Position numbers and translations under genes: made by a program. Of a stretch of DNA of 64,000 bases, positions 43,061 to 58,364 are shown in pieces (positions within the stretch are counted from its first letter, which is position 1; the number at the start of each line of letters is the position of its first letter). The notes beneath the pieces are model-generated. The model did no database searches and was not told where the DNA came from. It was given only the letters and a program-made list of their open reading frames with translations. The stretch comes from Eledone cirrhosa (lineage: Eukaryota > Mollusca > Cephalopoda > Octopoda > Eledonidae), in assembly GCA_964016885.1 (NCBI GenBank), contig OZ024742.1:13654020-13718019 (forward strand), in the 5' to 3' direction.

Positions 43061-43499
43061 CTTGACTTGGTCATTCCATGACAGTATCTTGGTCAGTCTA
43101 TCACCTGTTTGACCCAGCCTTATATCTTCACTTGGTCATTCCATGACAGTATCGTGGTCAGTCTAGCACCTGTTTGACCCAGCCTCATATCTTGATTTGG
43201 TCGTTCCATGACAGTATCTTGGTCAGTCTATCACCTGTTTGACCCAGCCTCATATCCTGACTTGGACATTCCATGACAGTATCTTGGTCAGTCTATCACC
43301 TGTTCCACCCAGCCTCATATCTTGACTTGGTCATTCCATGACAGTATCTTGGTCAGTCTATCACCTGTTTGACCCAGCCTTATATCTTGACTTGATCATT
43401 CCATGACAGTATCTTGGTCAGTTTATCACCTGTTTGACCCAGCCTCATATCCTGACTCGTTCATTCCATGACAATATCTTGGTCAGTCTATCACCTGTT

Positions 43500-45839
43500 C
43501 CACCCAGCCTCATAACTTGACTTGGTCATTCCATGACAGTATCTTGGTCAGTGTATCACCTGTTTGAACCAGCCTTATATCTTGACTTGGTCATTCCATG
43601 ACAGTATCTTGGTCAGTTTATCACCTGTTTGACCCAGCCTCATATCTTGACTTGGTCATTCCATGACAGTATCTTGGTCAGTCTATCACCTGTTTGACCC
43701 AGCCTCATATCTTGACTTGGTCATTCCATGACAGTATCTTGGTCAGTCTATCACCTGTTTGACCAAGCCTCATATCTTGACTTGGTCATTCCATGACAGT
43801 ATCTTGGTCAGTCTATCTCCTGTTTGACCCAGCCTCATATCTTGACTTGGTCATTCCATGACGGTATATTGGTCAGTCTATCACCTGTTTGACCCAGCCT
43901 CATATCTTGACTTGGTCATTCCATGACAGTATCTTGGTCAGTCTATCACCTGTTCCACCCAGCCTCATATCTTGATTTGGTCATACCATGACAGTATCTT
44001 GGTCAGTCTATCACCTGTTTGACCCAGCCTCATATCTTGACTTGGTCATTCCATGACAGTATCTTGGTCAGTCCATCTCCTGTTTGACCCAGCCTCATAT
44101 CTTGACTTGGTCATTCCATGACAGTATCTTGGTCAGTCTATCACATGTTTGACTCAGCCTCATATCTTGATTTGGTCATTCCATGACAGTATCTTGGTCA
44201 GTCTATCACCTGTTCCACCCAGCCTCATATCTTGACTTGGTCATTCCATGACAGTATCTTGGTCAGTCTATCACCTGTTCCACCCAACCTCATAACTTGA
44301 CTTGGTCATTCCATGACAGTATCTTGGTCAGTGTATCACCTGTTTGACCCAGCCTTATATCTTGACTTGGTCATTCCATGACAGTATCTTGGTCAGTTTA
44401 TCACCTGTTTGACCCAGCCTCATATCTTGACTCTGTCATTCCATGACAGTATCTTGGTCAGTCTATCACCTGTTTGACCCAGCCTCATATCTTGACTTGG
44501 TCATTCCATGACAGTATCTTGGTCAGTCTATCACCTGTTTGACCAGGCCTCATATCTTGACTTGGTCATTCCATGACAGTATCTTGGTCAGTCTATCTCC
44601 TGTTTGACCCAGCCTCATATCTTGACTTGGTCATTCCATGACGGTATATTGGTCAGTCTATCACCTGTTTGACCCAGCCTCATATCTTGACTTGGTCATT
44701 CCATGACAGTATCTTGGTCAGTCTATCACCTGTTCCACCCAGCCTCATATCTTGATTTGGTCATAACATGACAGTATATTGGTCAGTCTATCACCTGTTT
44801 GACCCAGCCTCATATCTTGACTTGGTCATTCCATGACAGTATCTTGGTCAGTCCATCTCCTGTTTGACCCAGCCTCATATCTTGACTTGGTCATTCCATG
44901 ACAGTATCTTGGTCAGTCTATCACATGTTTGACCCAGCCTCATATCTTGATTTGGTCATTCCATGACAGTATCTTGGTCAGTCTATCACCTGTTCCACCC
45001 AGCCTCATATCTTGACTTGGTCATTCCATGACAGTATCTTGGTCAGTCTATCACCTGTTCCACCCAGCCTCATAACTTGACTTGGTCATTCCATGACAGT
45101 ATCTTGGTCAGTGTATCACCTGTTTGACCCAGCCTTATATCTTGACTTGGTCATTCCATGACAGTATCTTGGTCAGTTTATCACCTGTTTGACCCAGCCT
45201 CATATCTTGACTTGGTCATTCCATGACAGTATCTTGGTCAGTCTATCACCTGTTTGACCCAGCCTCATATCTTGACTTGGTCATTCCATGACAGTATCTT
45301 GGTCAGTCTATCACCTGTTTGACCAAGCCTCATATCTTGACTTGGTCATTCCATGACAGTATCTTGGTCAGTCTATCTCCTGTTTGACCCAGCCTCATAT
45401 CTTGACTTGGTCATTCCATGACGGTATATTGGTCAGTCTATCACCTGTTTGACCCAGCCTCATATCTTGACTTGGTCATTCCATGACAGTATCTTGGTCA
45501 GTCTATCACCTGTTCCACCCAGCCTCATATCTTGACTTGGTCATTCCATGACAGTATCTTGGTCAGTCTATCACCTGTTTGACCCAGCCTCATATCTTGA
45601 CTTGGTCATTCCATGACAGTATCTTGGTCAGTCTATCTCCTGTTTGACCCAGCCTCATATCTTGAATTGGTCATTCCATGACAGTATCTTGGTCAGTCTA
45701 TCACATGTTTGACCCAGCCTCATATCTTGATTTGGTCATTCCATGACAGTATCTTGGTCAGTCTATCACCTGTTCCACCCAGCCTCATATCTTGACTTGG
45801 TCATTCCATGACAGTATCTTGGTCAGTCTATCACCTGTT
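43500..45839 (+). repeat. 12-mer higher-order repeat, three copies of 780 bp
   Basis: The copies are 43,500-44,279, 44,280-45,059 and 45,060-45,839. The marker ACGGTATATTGG lies at 43,861, 44,641 and 45,421, and CATAACTTGACTTGG recurs at the same 780-bp step. At 45,840 the sequence departs from the pattern (T instead of C). Copies differ by several substitutions, for example CCCAACC at 44,284 and TCATAACATG at 44,761, so this triplet looks older than the 4.8-kb pair further right. Confidence 0.82.
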
Positions 45840-48800
45840 TGACCCAGCCTTATATCTTGACTTGGTCATTCCATGACAGTATCTTGGTCAGTCTATCACC
45901 TGTTTGACCCAGCCTCATATCTTGACTTGGTCATTCCATGACAGTATCTTGGTCAGTCTATCACATGTTTGACCCAGCCTCATATCTTGATTTGGTCATT
46001 CCATGACAGTATCTTGGTCAGTCTATCACCTGTTCCACCCAGCCTCATATCTTAGCTTGGTCATTCCATGACAGTATCTTGGTCAGTCTATCACCTATTC
46101 CACCCAGCCTCATATCTTGATTTGGTCATTCCATGACAGTATCTTGGTCAGTCTATCACCTGTTTGACACAGCCTCATATCTTGGTTTGGTCATTCCATG
46201 ACAGTATCTTGGTCAGTCTATCACTTGTTCCACCCAGCCTCATATCTTGACTTGGTCATTCCATGACAGTATCTTGGTCAGTCTATCACCTGTTTGACCC
46301 AGCCTCATATCTTCACTTGGTCATTCCATGACAGTATCTTGGTCAGTCTATCACCTGTTTGACCCAGCCTCATATCTTGACTTTGTCATTCCATGACAGT
46401 ATCTTGGTCAGTCTATCACCTGTTTGACCCAGCCTCATATCTTGACTTGGTCATTGCATGACATTATCGTGGTCAGTCTAGCACCTGTTTGACCCAGCCT
46501 CATATCTTGACTTGGTCATTCCATGACAGTATCTTGGTCAGTCTATCACCTGTTTGACCTAGCCTCATATCTTGACTTGGTCATTCCATGACAGTATCGT
46601 GGTCAGTCTATCACCTGTTTGACCCAGCCTCATATCTTGATTTGGTCATTCTATGACAGTATCTTGGTCAGTCTATCACTTGTTCCACCCAGCCTCATAT
46701 CTTAACTTGGTCATTCCATGACAGTATCTTGGTCAGTCTATCACCTGTTTGACCCAGCCTTATATCTTCACTTGGTCATTCCATGACAGTATCGTGGTCA
46801 GTCTAGCACCTGTTTGACCCAGCCTCATATCTTGATTTGGTCATTCCATGACAGTATCTTGGTCAGTCTATCACCTGTTTGACCCAGCCTCATATCTTGA
46901 CTTGGTCATTCGATGACAGTATCTTGGTCAGTATATCACCGGTTTGACCCAGCCTTATATCTTGACTTGGTCATTCCATGACAGTATCTTGGACAGTCTA
47001 TCACCTGTTTGACCCAGCCTCGTATCTTGACTTGGTCATTCCATGACAGTATCTTGGTCAGTCTATCACCTGTTTGACCCAGCCTCGTATCTCTACTTGG
47101 TCATTCCATGACAGTATCTTGGTCAGTCTATCACCTGTTTGACCCAGCCTCATATCTTGACATGGTCATTCCATGACAGTATCTGGGTCAGTATATCTCC
47201 TGTTCCACCCAGCCTCATATCTTGACTTGGTCATTCCATGAGAGTATCTTGGTCAGTCTATCACCTGTTTGACCCAGCCTCATATCCTGACATGGACATT
47301 CCATGACAGTATCTTGGTCAGTCTATCACCTGTTCCACCCAGCCTCATATCTTGACTTGGTCATTCCATGACAGTATCTAGGTCAGTCTATCACCTGTTT
47401 GACCCAGCCTTATATCTTGACTTGATCATTCCATGACAGTATCTTGGTCAGTTTATCACCTGTTTGACCCAGCCTCATATCCTGACTTGTTCATTCCATG
47501 ACAGTATCTTGGTCAGTCTATCACCTGTTCCACCCAGCCTCATAACTTGACTTGGTCATTCCATGACAGTATCTTGGTCAGTGTATCACCTGTTTGACCC
47601 AGCCTTATATCTTGACTTGGTCATTCCATGACAGTATCTTGGTCAGTTTATCACCTGTTTGACCCAGCCTCATATCTTGACTTGGTCATTCCATGACAGT
47701 ATCTTGGTCAGTCTATCACCTGTTTGACCCAGCCTCATATCTTGACTTGGTCATTCCATGACAGTATCTTGGTAAGTCTATCACCTGTTTGACCAAGCCT
47801 CATATCTTGACTTGGTCATTCCATGACAGTATCTTGGTCAGTCTATCTCCTGTTTGACCCAGCCTCATATCTTGACTTGGTCATTCCATGACGGTATATT
47901 GGTCAGTCTATCACCTGTTTGACCCAGCCTCATATCTTGACTTGGTCATTCCATGACAGTATCTTGGTCAGTCTATCACCTGTTCCACCCAGCCTCATAT
48001 CTTGACTTGGTCATTCCATGACAGTATCTTGGTCAGTCTATCACCTGTTTGACCCAGCCTCATATCTTGATTTGGTCATTCCATGACAGTATCTTGGTCA
48101 GTATATCACCTGTTCCACCCAGCCTCATATCTTGACTTGGTCATTCCATGACAGTATCTTGGTCAGTCTATCACCTGTTTGACCCAGCCTTATATCTTGA
48201 CTTGGTCATTCCATGACAGTATCTTGGTCAGTCTATCACCTGTTTGACCCAGCCTCATACCTTGACTTGGTCATTCCATGACAGTATCTTGGTCAGTCTA
48301 TCACATGTTTGACCCAGCCTCATATCTTGATTTGGTCATTCCATGACAGTATCTTGGTCAGTCTATCACCTGTTCCACCCAGCCTCATATCTTGACTTGG
48401 TCATTCCATGACAGTATCTTGTTCAGTCTATCACCTATTCCACCCAGCCTCATATCTTGATTTGGTCATTCCATGACAGTATCTTGGTCAGTCTATCACC
48501 TGTTTGACACAGCCTCATATCTTGATTTGGTCATTCCATGACAGTATCTTGGTCAGTCTATGACATGTTCCACCCAGCCTCATATCTTGACTTGGTCATT
48601 CCAAGACAGTATCTTGGTCAGTCTATCACCTGTTTGACCCAGCCTCATATCTTGACTTGATCATTCCATGACAGTATCTTGGTCAGTCTATCTCCTGTTT
48701 GACCCAGCCTCATATCTTGACTTGGTCATTCCATGACGGTATATTGGTCAGTCTATCACCTGTTTGACCCAGCCTCATATCTTGACTTGGTCATTCCATG

Positions 48801-51800
48801 ACAGTATCTTGGTCAGTCTATCACCTGTTCCACCCAGCCTCATATCTTGACTTGGTCATTCCATGACAGTATCTTGGTCAGTCTATCACCTGTTTGACCC
48901 AGCCTCATATCTTGACTTGGTCATTCCATGACAGTATCTTGGTCAGTCTATCTCCTGTTTGACCCAGCCTCATATCTTGAATTGGTCATTCCATGACAGT
49001 ATCTTGGTCAGTCTATCACATGTTTGACCCAGCCTCATATCTTGATTTGGTCATTCCATGACAGTATCTTGGTCAGTCTATCACCTGTTCCACCCAGCCT
49101 CATATCTTGACTTGGTCATTCCATGACAGTATCTTGGTCAGTCTATCACCTGTTTGACCCAGCCTTATATCTTGACTTGGTCATTCCATGACAGTATCTT
49201 GGTCAGTCTATCACCTGTTTGACCCAGCCTCATATCTTGACTTGGTCATTCCATGACAGTATCTTGGTCAGTCTATCACATGTTTGACCCAGCCTCATAT
49301 CTTGATTTGGTCATTCCATGACAGTATCTTGGTCAGTCTATCACCTGTTCCACCCAGCCTCATATCTTGACTTGGTCATTCCATGACAGTATCTTGGTCA
49401 GTCTATCACCTATTCCACCCAGCCTCATATCTTGATTTGGTCATTCCATGACAGTATCTTGGTCAGTCTATCACCTGTTTGACACAGCCTCATATCTTGG
49501 TTTGGTCATTCCATGACAGTATCTTGGTCAGTCTATCACTTGTTCCACCCAGCCTCATATCTTGACTTGGTCATTCCATGACAGTATCTTGGTCAGTCTA
49601 TCACCTGTTTGACCCAGCCTCATATCTTCACTTGGTCATTCCATGACAGTATCTTGGTCAGTCTATCACCTGTTTGACCCAGCCTCATATCTTGACTTTG
49701 TCATTCCATGACAGTATCTTGGTCAGTCTATCACCTGTTTGACCCAGCCTCATATCTTGACTTGTTCATTGCATGACATTATCGTGGTCAGTCTAGCACC
49801 TGTTTGACCCAGCCTCATATCTTGACTTGGTCATTCCATGACAGTATCTTGGTCAGTCTATCACCTGTTTGACCTAGCCTCATATCTTGACTTGGTCATT
49901 CCATGACAGTATCGTAGTCAGTCTATCACCTGTTTGACCCAGCCTCATATCTTGATTTGGTCATTCTATGACAGTATCTTGGTCAGTCTATCACTTGTTC
50001 CACCCAGCCTCATATCTTGACTTGGTCATTCCATGACAGTATCTTGGTCAGTCTATCACCTGTTTGACCCAGCCTTATATCTTCACTTGGTCATTCCATG
50101 ACAGTATCGTGGTCAGTCTAGCACCTGTTTGACCCAGCCTCATATCTTGACTTGGTCATTCCATGACAGTATCTTGGTCAGTCTATCACCTGTTTGACCC
50201 AGCCTCATATCTTGATTTGGTCATTCCATGACAGTATCTTGGTCAGTCTATCACCTGTTTGACCCAGCCTCATATCTTGACTTGGTCATTCGATGACAGT
50301 ATCTTGGTCAGTATATCACCGGTTTGACCCAGCCTTATATCTTGACTTGGTCATTCCATGACAGTATCTTGGACAGTCTATCACCTGTTTGACCCAGCCT
50401 CGTATCTTGACTTGGTCATTCCATGACAGTATCTTGGTCAGTCTATCTCCTGTTTGACCCAGCCTCATATCTTGACTTGGTCATTCCATGACAGTATCTT
50501 GGTCAGTCTATCACCTGTTTGACCCAGCCTCGTATCTCTACTTGGTCATTCCATGACAGTATCTTGGTCAGTCTATCACCTGTTTGACCCAGCCTCATAT
50601 CTTGACATGGTCATTCCATGACAGTATCTGGGTCAGTATATCTCCTGTTCCACCCAGCCTCATATCTTGACTTGGTCATTCCATGAGAGTATCTTGGTCA
50701 GTCTATCACCTGTTTGACCCAGCCTCATATCCTGACATGGACATTCCATGACAGTATCTTGGTCAGTCTATCACCTGTTCCACCCAGCCTCATATCTTGA
50801 CTTGGTCATTCCATGACAGTATCGTGGTCAGTCTATCACCTGTTTGACCCAGCCTTATATCTTGACTTGATCATTCCATGACAGTATCTTGGTCAGTTTA
50901 TCACCTGTTTGACCCAGCCTCATATCCTGACTTGTTCATTCCATGACAGTATCTTGGTCAGTCTATCACCTGTTCCACCCAGCCTCATAACTTGACTTGG
51001 TCATTCCATGACAGTATCTAGGTCAGTCTATCACCTGTTTGACCCAGCCTTATATCTTGACTTGATCATTCCATGACAGTATCTTGGTCAGTTTATCACC
51101 TGTTTGACCCAGCCTCATATCCTGACTTGTTCATTCCATGACAGTATCTTGGTCAGTCTATCACCTGTTCCACCCAGCCTCATAACTTGACTTGGTCATT
51201 CCATGACAGTATCTTGGTCAGTGTATCACCTGTTTGACCCAGCCTTATATCTTGACTTGGTCATTCCATGACAGTATCTTGGTCAGTTTATCACCTGTTT
51301 GACCCAGCCTCATATCTTGACTTGGTCATTCCATGACAGTATCTTGGTCAGTCTATCACCTGTTTGACCCAGCCTCATATCTTGACTTGGTCATTCCATG
51401 ACAGTATCTTGGTCAGTCTATCACCTGTTTGACCAAGCCTCATATCTTGACTTGGTCATTCCATGACAGTATCTTGGTCAGTCTATCTCCTGTTTGACCC
51501 AGCCTCATATCTTGACTTGGTCATTTCATGACGGTATATTGGTCAGTCTATCACCTGTTTGACCCAGCCTCATATCTTGACTTGGTCATTCCATGACAGT
51601 ATCTTGGTCAGTCTATCACCTGTTCCACCCAGCCTCATATCTTGACTTGGTCATTCCATGACAGTAACTTGGTCAGTCTATCACCTGTTTGACCCAGCCT
51701 CATATCTTGATTTGGTCATTCCATGACAGTATCTTGGTCAGTCTATCACCTGTTCCACCCAGCCTCATATCTTGACTTGGTCATTCCATGACAGTATCTT

Positions 51801-52245
51801 GGTCAGTCTATCACCTGTTTGACCCAGCCTTATATCTTGACTTGGTCATTCCATGACAGTATCTTGGTCAGTCTATCACCTGTTTGACCCAGCCTCATAC
51901 CTTGACTTGGTCATTCCATGACAGTATCTTGGTCAGTCTATCACATGTTTGACCCAGCCTCATATCTTGATTTGGTCATTCCATGACAGTATCTTGGTCA
52001 GTCTATCACCTGTTCCACCCAGCCTCATATCTTGACTTGGTCATTCCATGACAGTATCTTGGTCAGTCTATCACCTGTTTGACACAGCCTCATATCTTGA
52101 TTTGATCATTCCATGACAGTATCTTGGTCAGTCTATCACCTGTTTGACCAAGCCTCATATCTTGACTTGGTCATTCCATGACAGTATCTTGGTCAGTCTA
52201 TCTCCTGTTTGACCCAGCCTCATATCTTGACTTGGTCATTCTATG
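45421..52245 (+). repeat. 51-mer higher-order tandem pair with monomer-scale indels
   Basis: Marker ACGGTATATTGG at 45,421 and 48,736 and the GCATGACATTATCG monomer at about 46,456/49,771 are 3,315 bp apart (51 monomers). Further right the offset grows to 3,380 (GTATATCACCGG at 46,931/50,311) and 3,640 (ACGGTATATT at 47,891/51,531). The second copy therefore gained whole monomers, one near 50.1-50.2 kb and more between 50.4 and 51.2 kb, where a short segment around the TCTAGGTCAG monomer is repeated. Confidence 0.75.
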
Positions 52246-53489
52246 ACGGTATATTGGTCAGTCTATCACCTGTTTGACCCAGCCTCATATCTTGACTTGG
52301 TCATTCCATGAGAGTATCTTGGTCAGTCTATCACCTGTTCCACCCATCCTCATATCTTGACTTGGTCATTCCATGACAGTATCTTGGTCAGTCTATCACC
52401 TGTTTGACCCAGCCTCATATCTTGACTTGGTCATTCCATGACAGTATCTTGGTCAGTCTATCTCCTGTTTGACCCAGCCTCATATCTTGACTTGGTCATT
52501 CCATGACAGTATCTTGGTCAGTCTATCACATGTTTGACCCAGCCTCATATCTTGATTTGGTCATTCCATGACAGTATCTTGGTCAGTCTATCACCTGTTC
52601 CACCCAGCCTCATATCTTGACTTGGTCATTCCATGACAGTATCTTGGTCAGTCTATCACCTGTTTGACCCAGCCTTATATCTTGACTTGGTCATTCCATG
52701 ACAGTATCTTGGTCAGTCTATCACCTGTTTGACCCAGCCTCATATCTTGACTTGGTCATTCCATGACAGTATCTTGGTCAGTCTATCACATGTTTGACCC
52801 AGCCTCATATCTTGATTTGGTCATTCCATGACAGTATCTTGGTCAGTCTATCACCTGTTCCACCCAGCCTCATATCTTGACTTGGTCATTCCATGACAGT
52901 ATCTTGGTCAGTCTATCACCTATTCCACCCAGCCTCATATCTTGATTTGGTCATTCCATGACAGTATCTTGGTCAGTCTATCACCTGTTTGACACAGCCT
53001 CATATCTTGATTTGGTCATTCCATGACAGTATCTTGGTCAGTCTATCACATGTTCCACCCAGCCTCATATCTTGACTTGGTCATTCCATGACAGTATCTT
53101 GGTCAGTCTATCACCTGTTTGACCCAGCCTCATATCTTGACTTGGTCATTCCATGACAGTATCTTGGTCAGTCTATCACCTGTTTGACCCAGCCTCATAT
53201 CTTGACTTGGTCATTCGATGACAGTATCTTGGTCAGTATATCACCGGTTTGACCCAGCCTCATATCTTGACTTGGTCATTCCATGACAGTATCTTGGAGA
53301 GTCTATCACCTGTTTGACCCAGCCTCGTATCTTGACTTGGTCATTCCATGACAGTATCTTGGTCAGTCTATCACCTGTTTGACCCAGCCTCGTATCTCTA
53401 CTTGGTCATTCCATGACAGTATCTTGGTCAGTCTATCACCTGTTTCACCCAGCCTCATATCTTGACATGGTCATTCCATGACAGTATCT

Positions 53490-56400
53490 GGGTCAGTATA
53501 TCTCCTGTTCCACCCAGCCTCATATATTGACTTGGTCATTCCATGACAGTATCTTGGTCAGTCTATCACCTGTTTGACCCAGCCTCATATCCTGACATGG
53601 ACATTCCATGACAGTATCTTGGTCAGTCTATCACCTGTTCCACCCAGCCTCATATCTTGACTTGGTCATTCCATGACAGTATCTAGGTCAGTCTATCACC
53701 TGTTTGACCCAGCCTTATATCTTGACTTGATCATTCCATGACAGTATCTTGGTCAGTTTATCACCTGTTTGACCCAGCCTCATATCCTGACTTGTTCATT
53801 CCATGACAGTATCTTGGTCAGTCTATCACCTGTTCCACCCAGCCTCATAACTTGACTTGGTCATTCCATGACAGTATCTTGGTCAGTGTATCACCTGTTT
53901 GACCCAGCCTTATATCTTGACTTGGTCATTCCATGACAGTATCTTGGTCAGTTTATCACCTGTTTGACCCAGCCTCATATCTTGACTTGGTCATTCCATG
54001 ACAGTATCTTGGTCAGTCTATCACCTGTTTGACCCAGCCTCATATCTTGACTTGGTCATTCCATGACAGTATCTTGGTCAGTCTATCACCTGTTTGACCA
54101 AGCCTCATATCTTGACTTGGTCATTCCATGACAGTATCTTGGTCAGTCTATCTCCTGTTTGACCCAGCCTCATATCTTGACTTGGTCATTCCATGACGGT
54201 ATATTGGTCAGTCTATCACCTGTTTGACCCAGCCTCATATCTTGACTTGGTCATTCCATGACAGTATCTTGGTCAGTCTATCACCTGTTCCACCCAGCCT
54301 CATATCTTGACTTGGTCATTCCATGACAGTATCTTGGTCAGTCTATCACCTGTTTGACCCAGCCTCATATCTTGATTTGGTCATTCCATGACAGTATCTT
54401 GGTCAGTCCATCTCCTGTTTGACCCAGCCTCATATCTTGACTTGGTCATTCCATGACATTATCTTGGTCAGTCTATCACATGTTTGACCCAGCCTCATAT
54501 CTTGATTTGGTCATTCCATGACAGTATCTTGGTCAGTCTATCACCTGTTCCACCCAGCCTCATATCTTGACTTGGTCATTCCATGACAGTATCTTGGTCA
54601 GTCTATCACCTGTTCCACCCAGCCTCATAACTTGACTTGGTCATTCCATGACAGTATCTTGGTCAGTGTATCACCTGTTTGACCCAGCCTTATATCTTGA
54701 CTTGGTCATTCCATGACAGTATCTTGGTCAGTTTATCACCTGTTTGACCCAGCCTCATATCTTGACTTGGTCATTCCATGACAGTATCTTGGTCAGTCTA
54801 TCACCTGTTTGACCCAGCCTCATATCTTGACTTGGTCATTCCATGACAGTATCTTGGTCAGTCTATCACCTGTTTGACCAAGCCTCATATCTTGACTTGG
54901 TCATTCCATGAGAGTATCTTGGTCAGTCTATCTCCTGTTTGACCCAGCCTCATATCTTGACTTGGTCATTCCATGACGGTATATTGGTCAGTCTATCACC
55001 TGTTTGACCCAGCCTCATATCTTGACTTGGTCATTCCATGACAGTATCTTGGTCAGTCTATCACCTGTTCCACCCAGCCTCATATCTTGACTTGGTCATT
55101 CCATGACAGTATCTTGGTCAGTCTATCACCTGTTTGACCCAGCCTCATATCTTGACTTGGTCATTCCATGACAGTATCTTGGTCAGTCTATCTCCTGTTT
55201 GACCCAGCCTCATATCTTGCATTGGTCATTCCATGACAGTATCTTGGTCAGTCTATCACATGTTTGACCCAGCCTCATATCTTGATTTGGTCATTCCATG
55301 ACAGTATCTTGGTCAGTCTATCACCTGTTCCACCCAGCCTCATATCTTGACTTGGTCATTCCATGACAGTATCTTGGTCAGTCTATCACCTGTTTGACCC
55401 AGCCTTATATCTTGACTTGTTCATTCCATGACAGTATCTTGGTCAGTCTATCACCTGTTTGACCCAGCCTCATATCTTGACTTGGTCATTCCATGACAGT
55501 ATCTTGGTCAGTCTATCACATGTTTGACCCAGCCTCATATCTTGATTTGGTCATTCCATGACAGTATCTTGGTCAGTCTATCACCTGTTCCACCCAGCCT
55601 CATATCTTGACTTGGTCATTCCATGACATTATCTTGGTCAGTCTATCACCTGTTTGACACAGCCTCATATCTTGACTTGGTCATTCCATGACAGTATCTT
55701 GGTCAGTCTATCACCTATTCCACCCAGCCTCATATCTTGATTTGGTCATTCCATGACAGTATCTTGGTCAGTCTATCACCTGTTTGACACAGCCTCATAT
55801 CTTGGTTTGGTCATTCCATGACAGTATCTTGGTCAGTCTATCACTTGTTCCACCCAGCCTCATATCTTGACTTGGTCATTCCATGACAGTATCTTGGTCA
55901 GTCTATCACCTGTTTGACCCAGCCTCATATCTTCACTTGGTCATTCCATGACAGTATCTTGGTCAGTCTATCACCTGTTTGACCCAGCCTCATATCTTGA
56001 CTTTGTCATTCCATGACAGTATCTTGGTCAGTCTATCACCTGTTTGACCCAGCCTCATATCTTGACTTGGTCATTGCATGACATTATCGTGGTCAGTCTA
56101 GCACCTGTTTGACCCAGCCTCATATCTTGACTTGGTCATTCCATGACAGTATCTTGGTCAGTCTATCACCTGTTTGACCTAGCCTCATATCTTGACTTGG
56201 TCATTCCATGACAGTATCGTGGTCAGTCTATCACCTGTTTGACCCAGCCTCATATCTTGATTTGGTCATTCTATGACAGTATCTTGGTCAGTCTATCACT
56301 TGTTCCACCCAGCCTCATATCTTGACTTGGTCATTCCATGACAGTATCTTGGTCAGTCTATCACCTGTTTGACCCAGCCTTATATCTTCACTTGGTCATT

Positions 56401-58364
56401 CCATGACAGTATCGTGGTCAGTCTAGCACCTGTTTGACCCAGCCTCATATCTTGATTTGGTCATTCGATGACAGTATCTTGGTCAGTCTATCACCTGTTT
56501 GACCCAGCCTCATATCTTGACTTGGTCATTCGATGACAGTATCTTGGTCAGTATATCACCGGTTTGACCCAGCCTTATATCTTGACTTGGTCATTCCATG
56601 ACAGTATCTTGGACAGTCTATCACCTGTTTGACCCAGCCTCGTATCTTGACTTGGTCATTCCATGACAGTATCTTGGTCAGTCTATCACCTGTTTGACCC
56701 AGCCTCGTATCTCAACTTGGTCATTCCATGACAGTATCTTGGTCAGTCTATCACCTGTTTGACCCAGCCTCATATCTTGACATGGTCATTCCATGACAGT
56801 ATCTGGGTCAGTATATCTCCTGTTCCACCCAGCCTCATATCTTGACTTGGTCATTCCATGAGAGTATCTTGGTCAGTCTATCACCTGTTTGACCCAGCCT
56901 CATATCCTGACATGGACATTCCATGACAGTATCTTGGTCAGTCTATCACCTGTTCCACCCAGCCTCATATCTTGACTTGGTCATTCCATGACAGTATCTA
57001 GGTCAGTCTATCACCTGTTTGACCCAGCCTTATATCTTGACTTGGTCATTCCATGAGAGTATCTTGGTCAGTTTATCACCTGTTTGACCCAGCCTCATAT
57101 CTTGACTTGGTCATTCCATGACAGTATCTTGGTCAGTCTATCACCTGTTTGACCCAGCCTCATATCTTGACTTGGTCATTCCATGACAGTATCTTGGTCA
57201 GTCTATCACCTGTTTGACCAAGCCTCATATCTTGACTTGGTCATTCCATGACAGTATCTTGGTCAGTCTATCTCCTGTTTGACCCAGCCTCATATCTTGA
57301 CTTGGTCATTCCATGACGGTATATTGGTCAGTCTATCACCTGTTTGACCCAGCCTCATATCTTGACTTGGTCATTCCATGACAGTATCTTGGTCAGTCTA
57401 TCACCTGTTCCACCCAGCCTCATATCTTGACTTGGTCATTCCATGACAGTATCTTGGTCAGTCTATCACCTGTTTGACCCAGCCTCATATCTTGATTTGG
57501 TCATTCCATGACAGTATCTTGGTCAGTCTATCACCTGTTCCACCCAGCCTCATATCTTGACTTGGTCATTCCATGACAGTATCTTGGTCAGTCTATCACC
57601 TGTTTGACCCAGCCTTATATCTTGACTTGGTCATTCCATGACAGTATCTTGGTCAGTCTATCACCTGTTTGACCCAGCCTCATACCTTGACTTGGTCATT
57701 CCATGACAGTATCTTGGTCAGTCTATCACATGTTTGACCCAGCCTCATATCTTGATTTGGTCATTCCATGACAGTATCTTGGTCAGTCTATCGCCTGTTC
57801 CACCCAGCCTCATATCTTGACTTGGTCATTCCATGACAGTATCTTGTTCAGTCTATCACCTATTCCACCCAGCCTCATATCTTGATTTGGTCATTCCATG
57901 ACAGTATCTTGGTCAGTCTATCACCTGTTTGACACAGCCTCATATCTTGATTTGGTCATTCCATGACAGTATCTTGGTCAGTCTATGACATGTTCCACCC
58001 AGCCTCATATCTTGACTTGGTCATTCCAAGACAGTATCTTGGTCAGTCTATCACCTGTTTGACCCAGCCTCATATCTTGACTTGATCATTCCATGACAGT
58101 ATCTTGGTCAGTCTATCACCTGTTTGACCAAGCCTCATATCTTGACTTGGTCATTCCATGACAGTATCTTGGTCAGTCTATCTCCTGTTTGATCCAGCCT
58201 CATATCTTGACTTGGTCATTCTATGACGGTATATTGGTCAGTCTATCACCTGTTTGACCCAGCCTCATATCTTGACTTGGTCATTCCATGAGAGTATCTT
58301 GGTCAGTCTATCACCTGTTCCACCCAGCCTCATATCTTGACTTGGTCATTCCATGACAGTATCT
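53490..58364 (+). repeat. 75-mer higher-order repeat, left copy (4,875 bp)
   Basis: Starts at the GGGTCAGTATATCTCC monomer and is followed directly by a second copy beginning at 58,365 with the same monomer. Shared rare markers at offset 4,875 are CATATATTGAC (53,521/58,396), CTTGCATTGG (55,216/60,091) and TCATTCCATGAGAG (54,901/59,776). From about 55,700 the offset becomes 4,810. I noticed few substitutions between copies (55,420, 57,316 and 57,793). Confidence 0.9.
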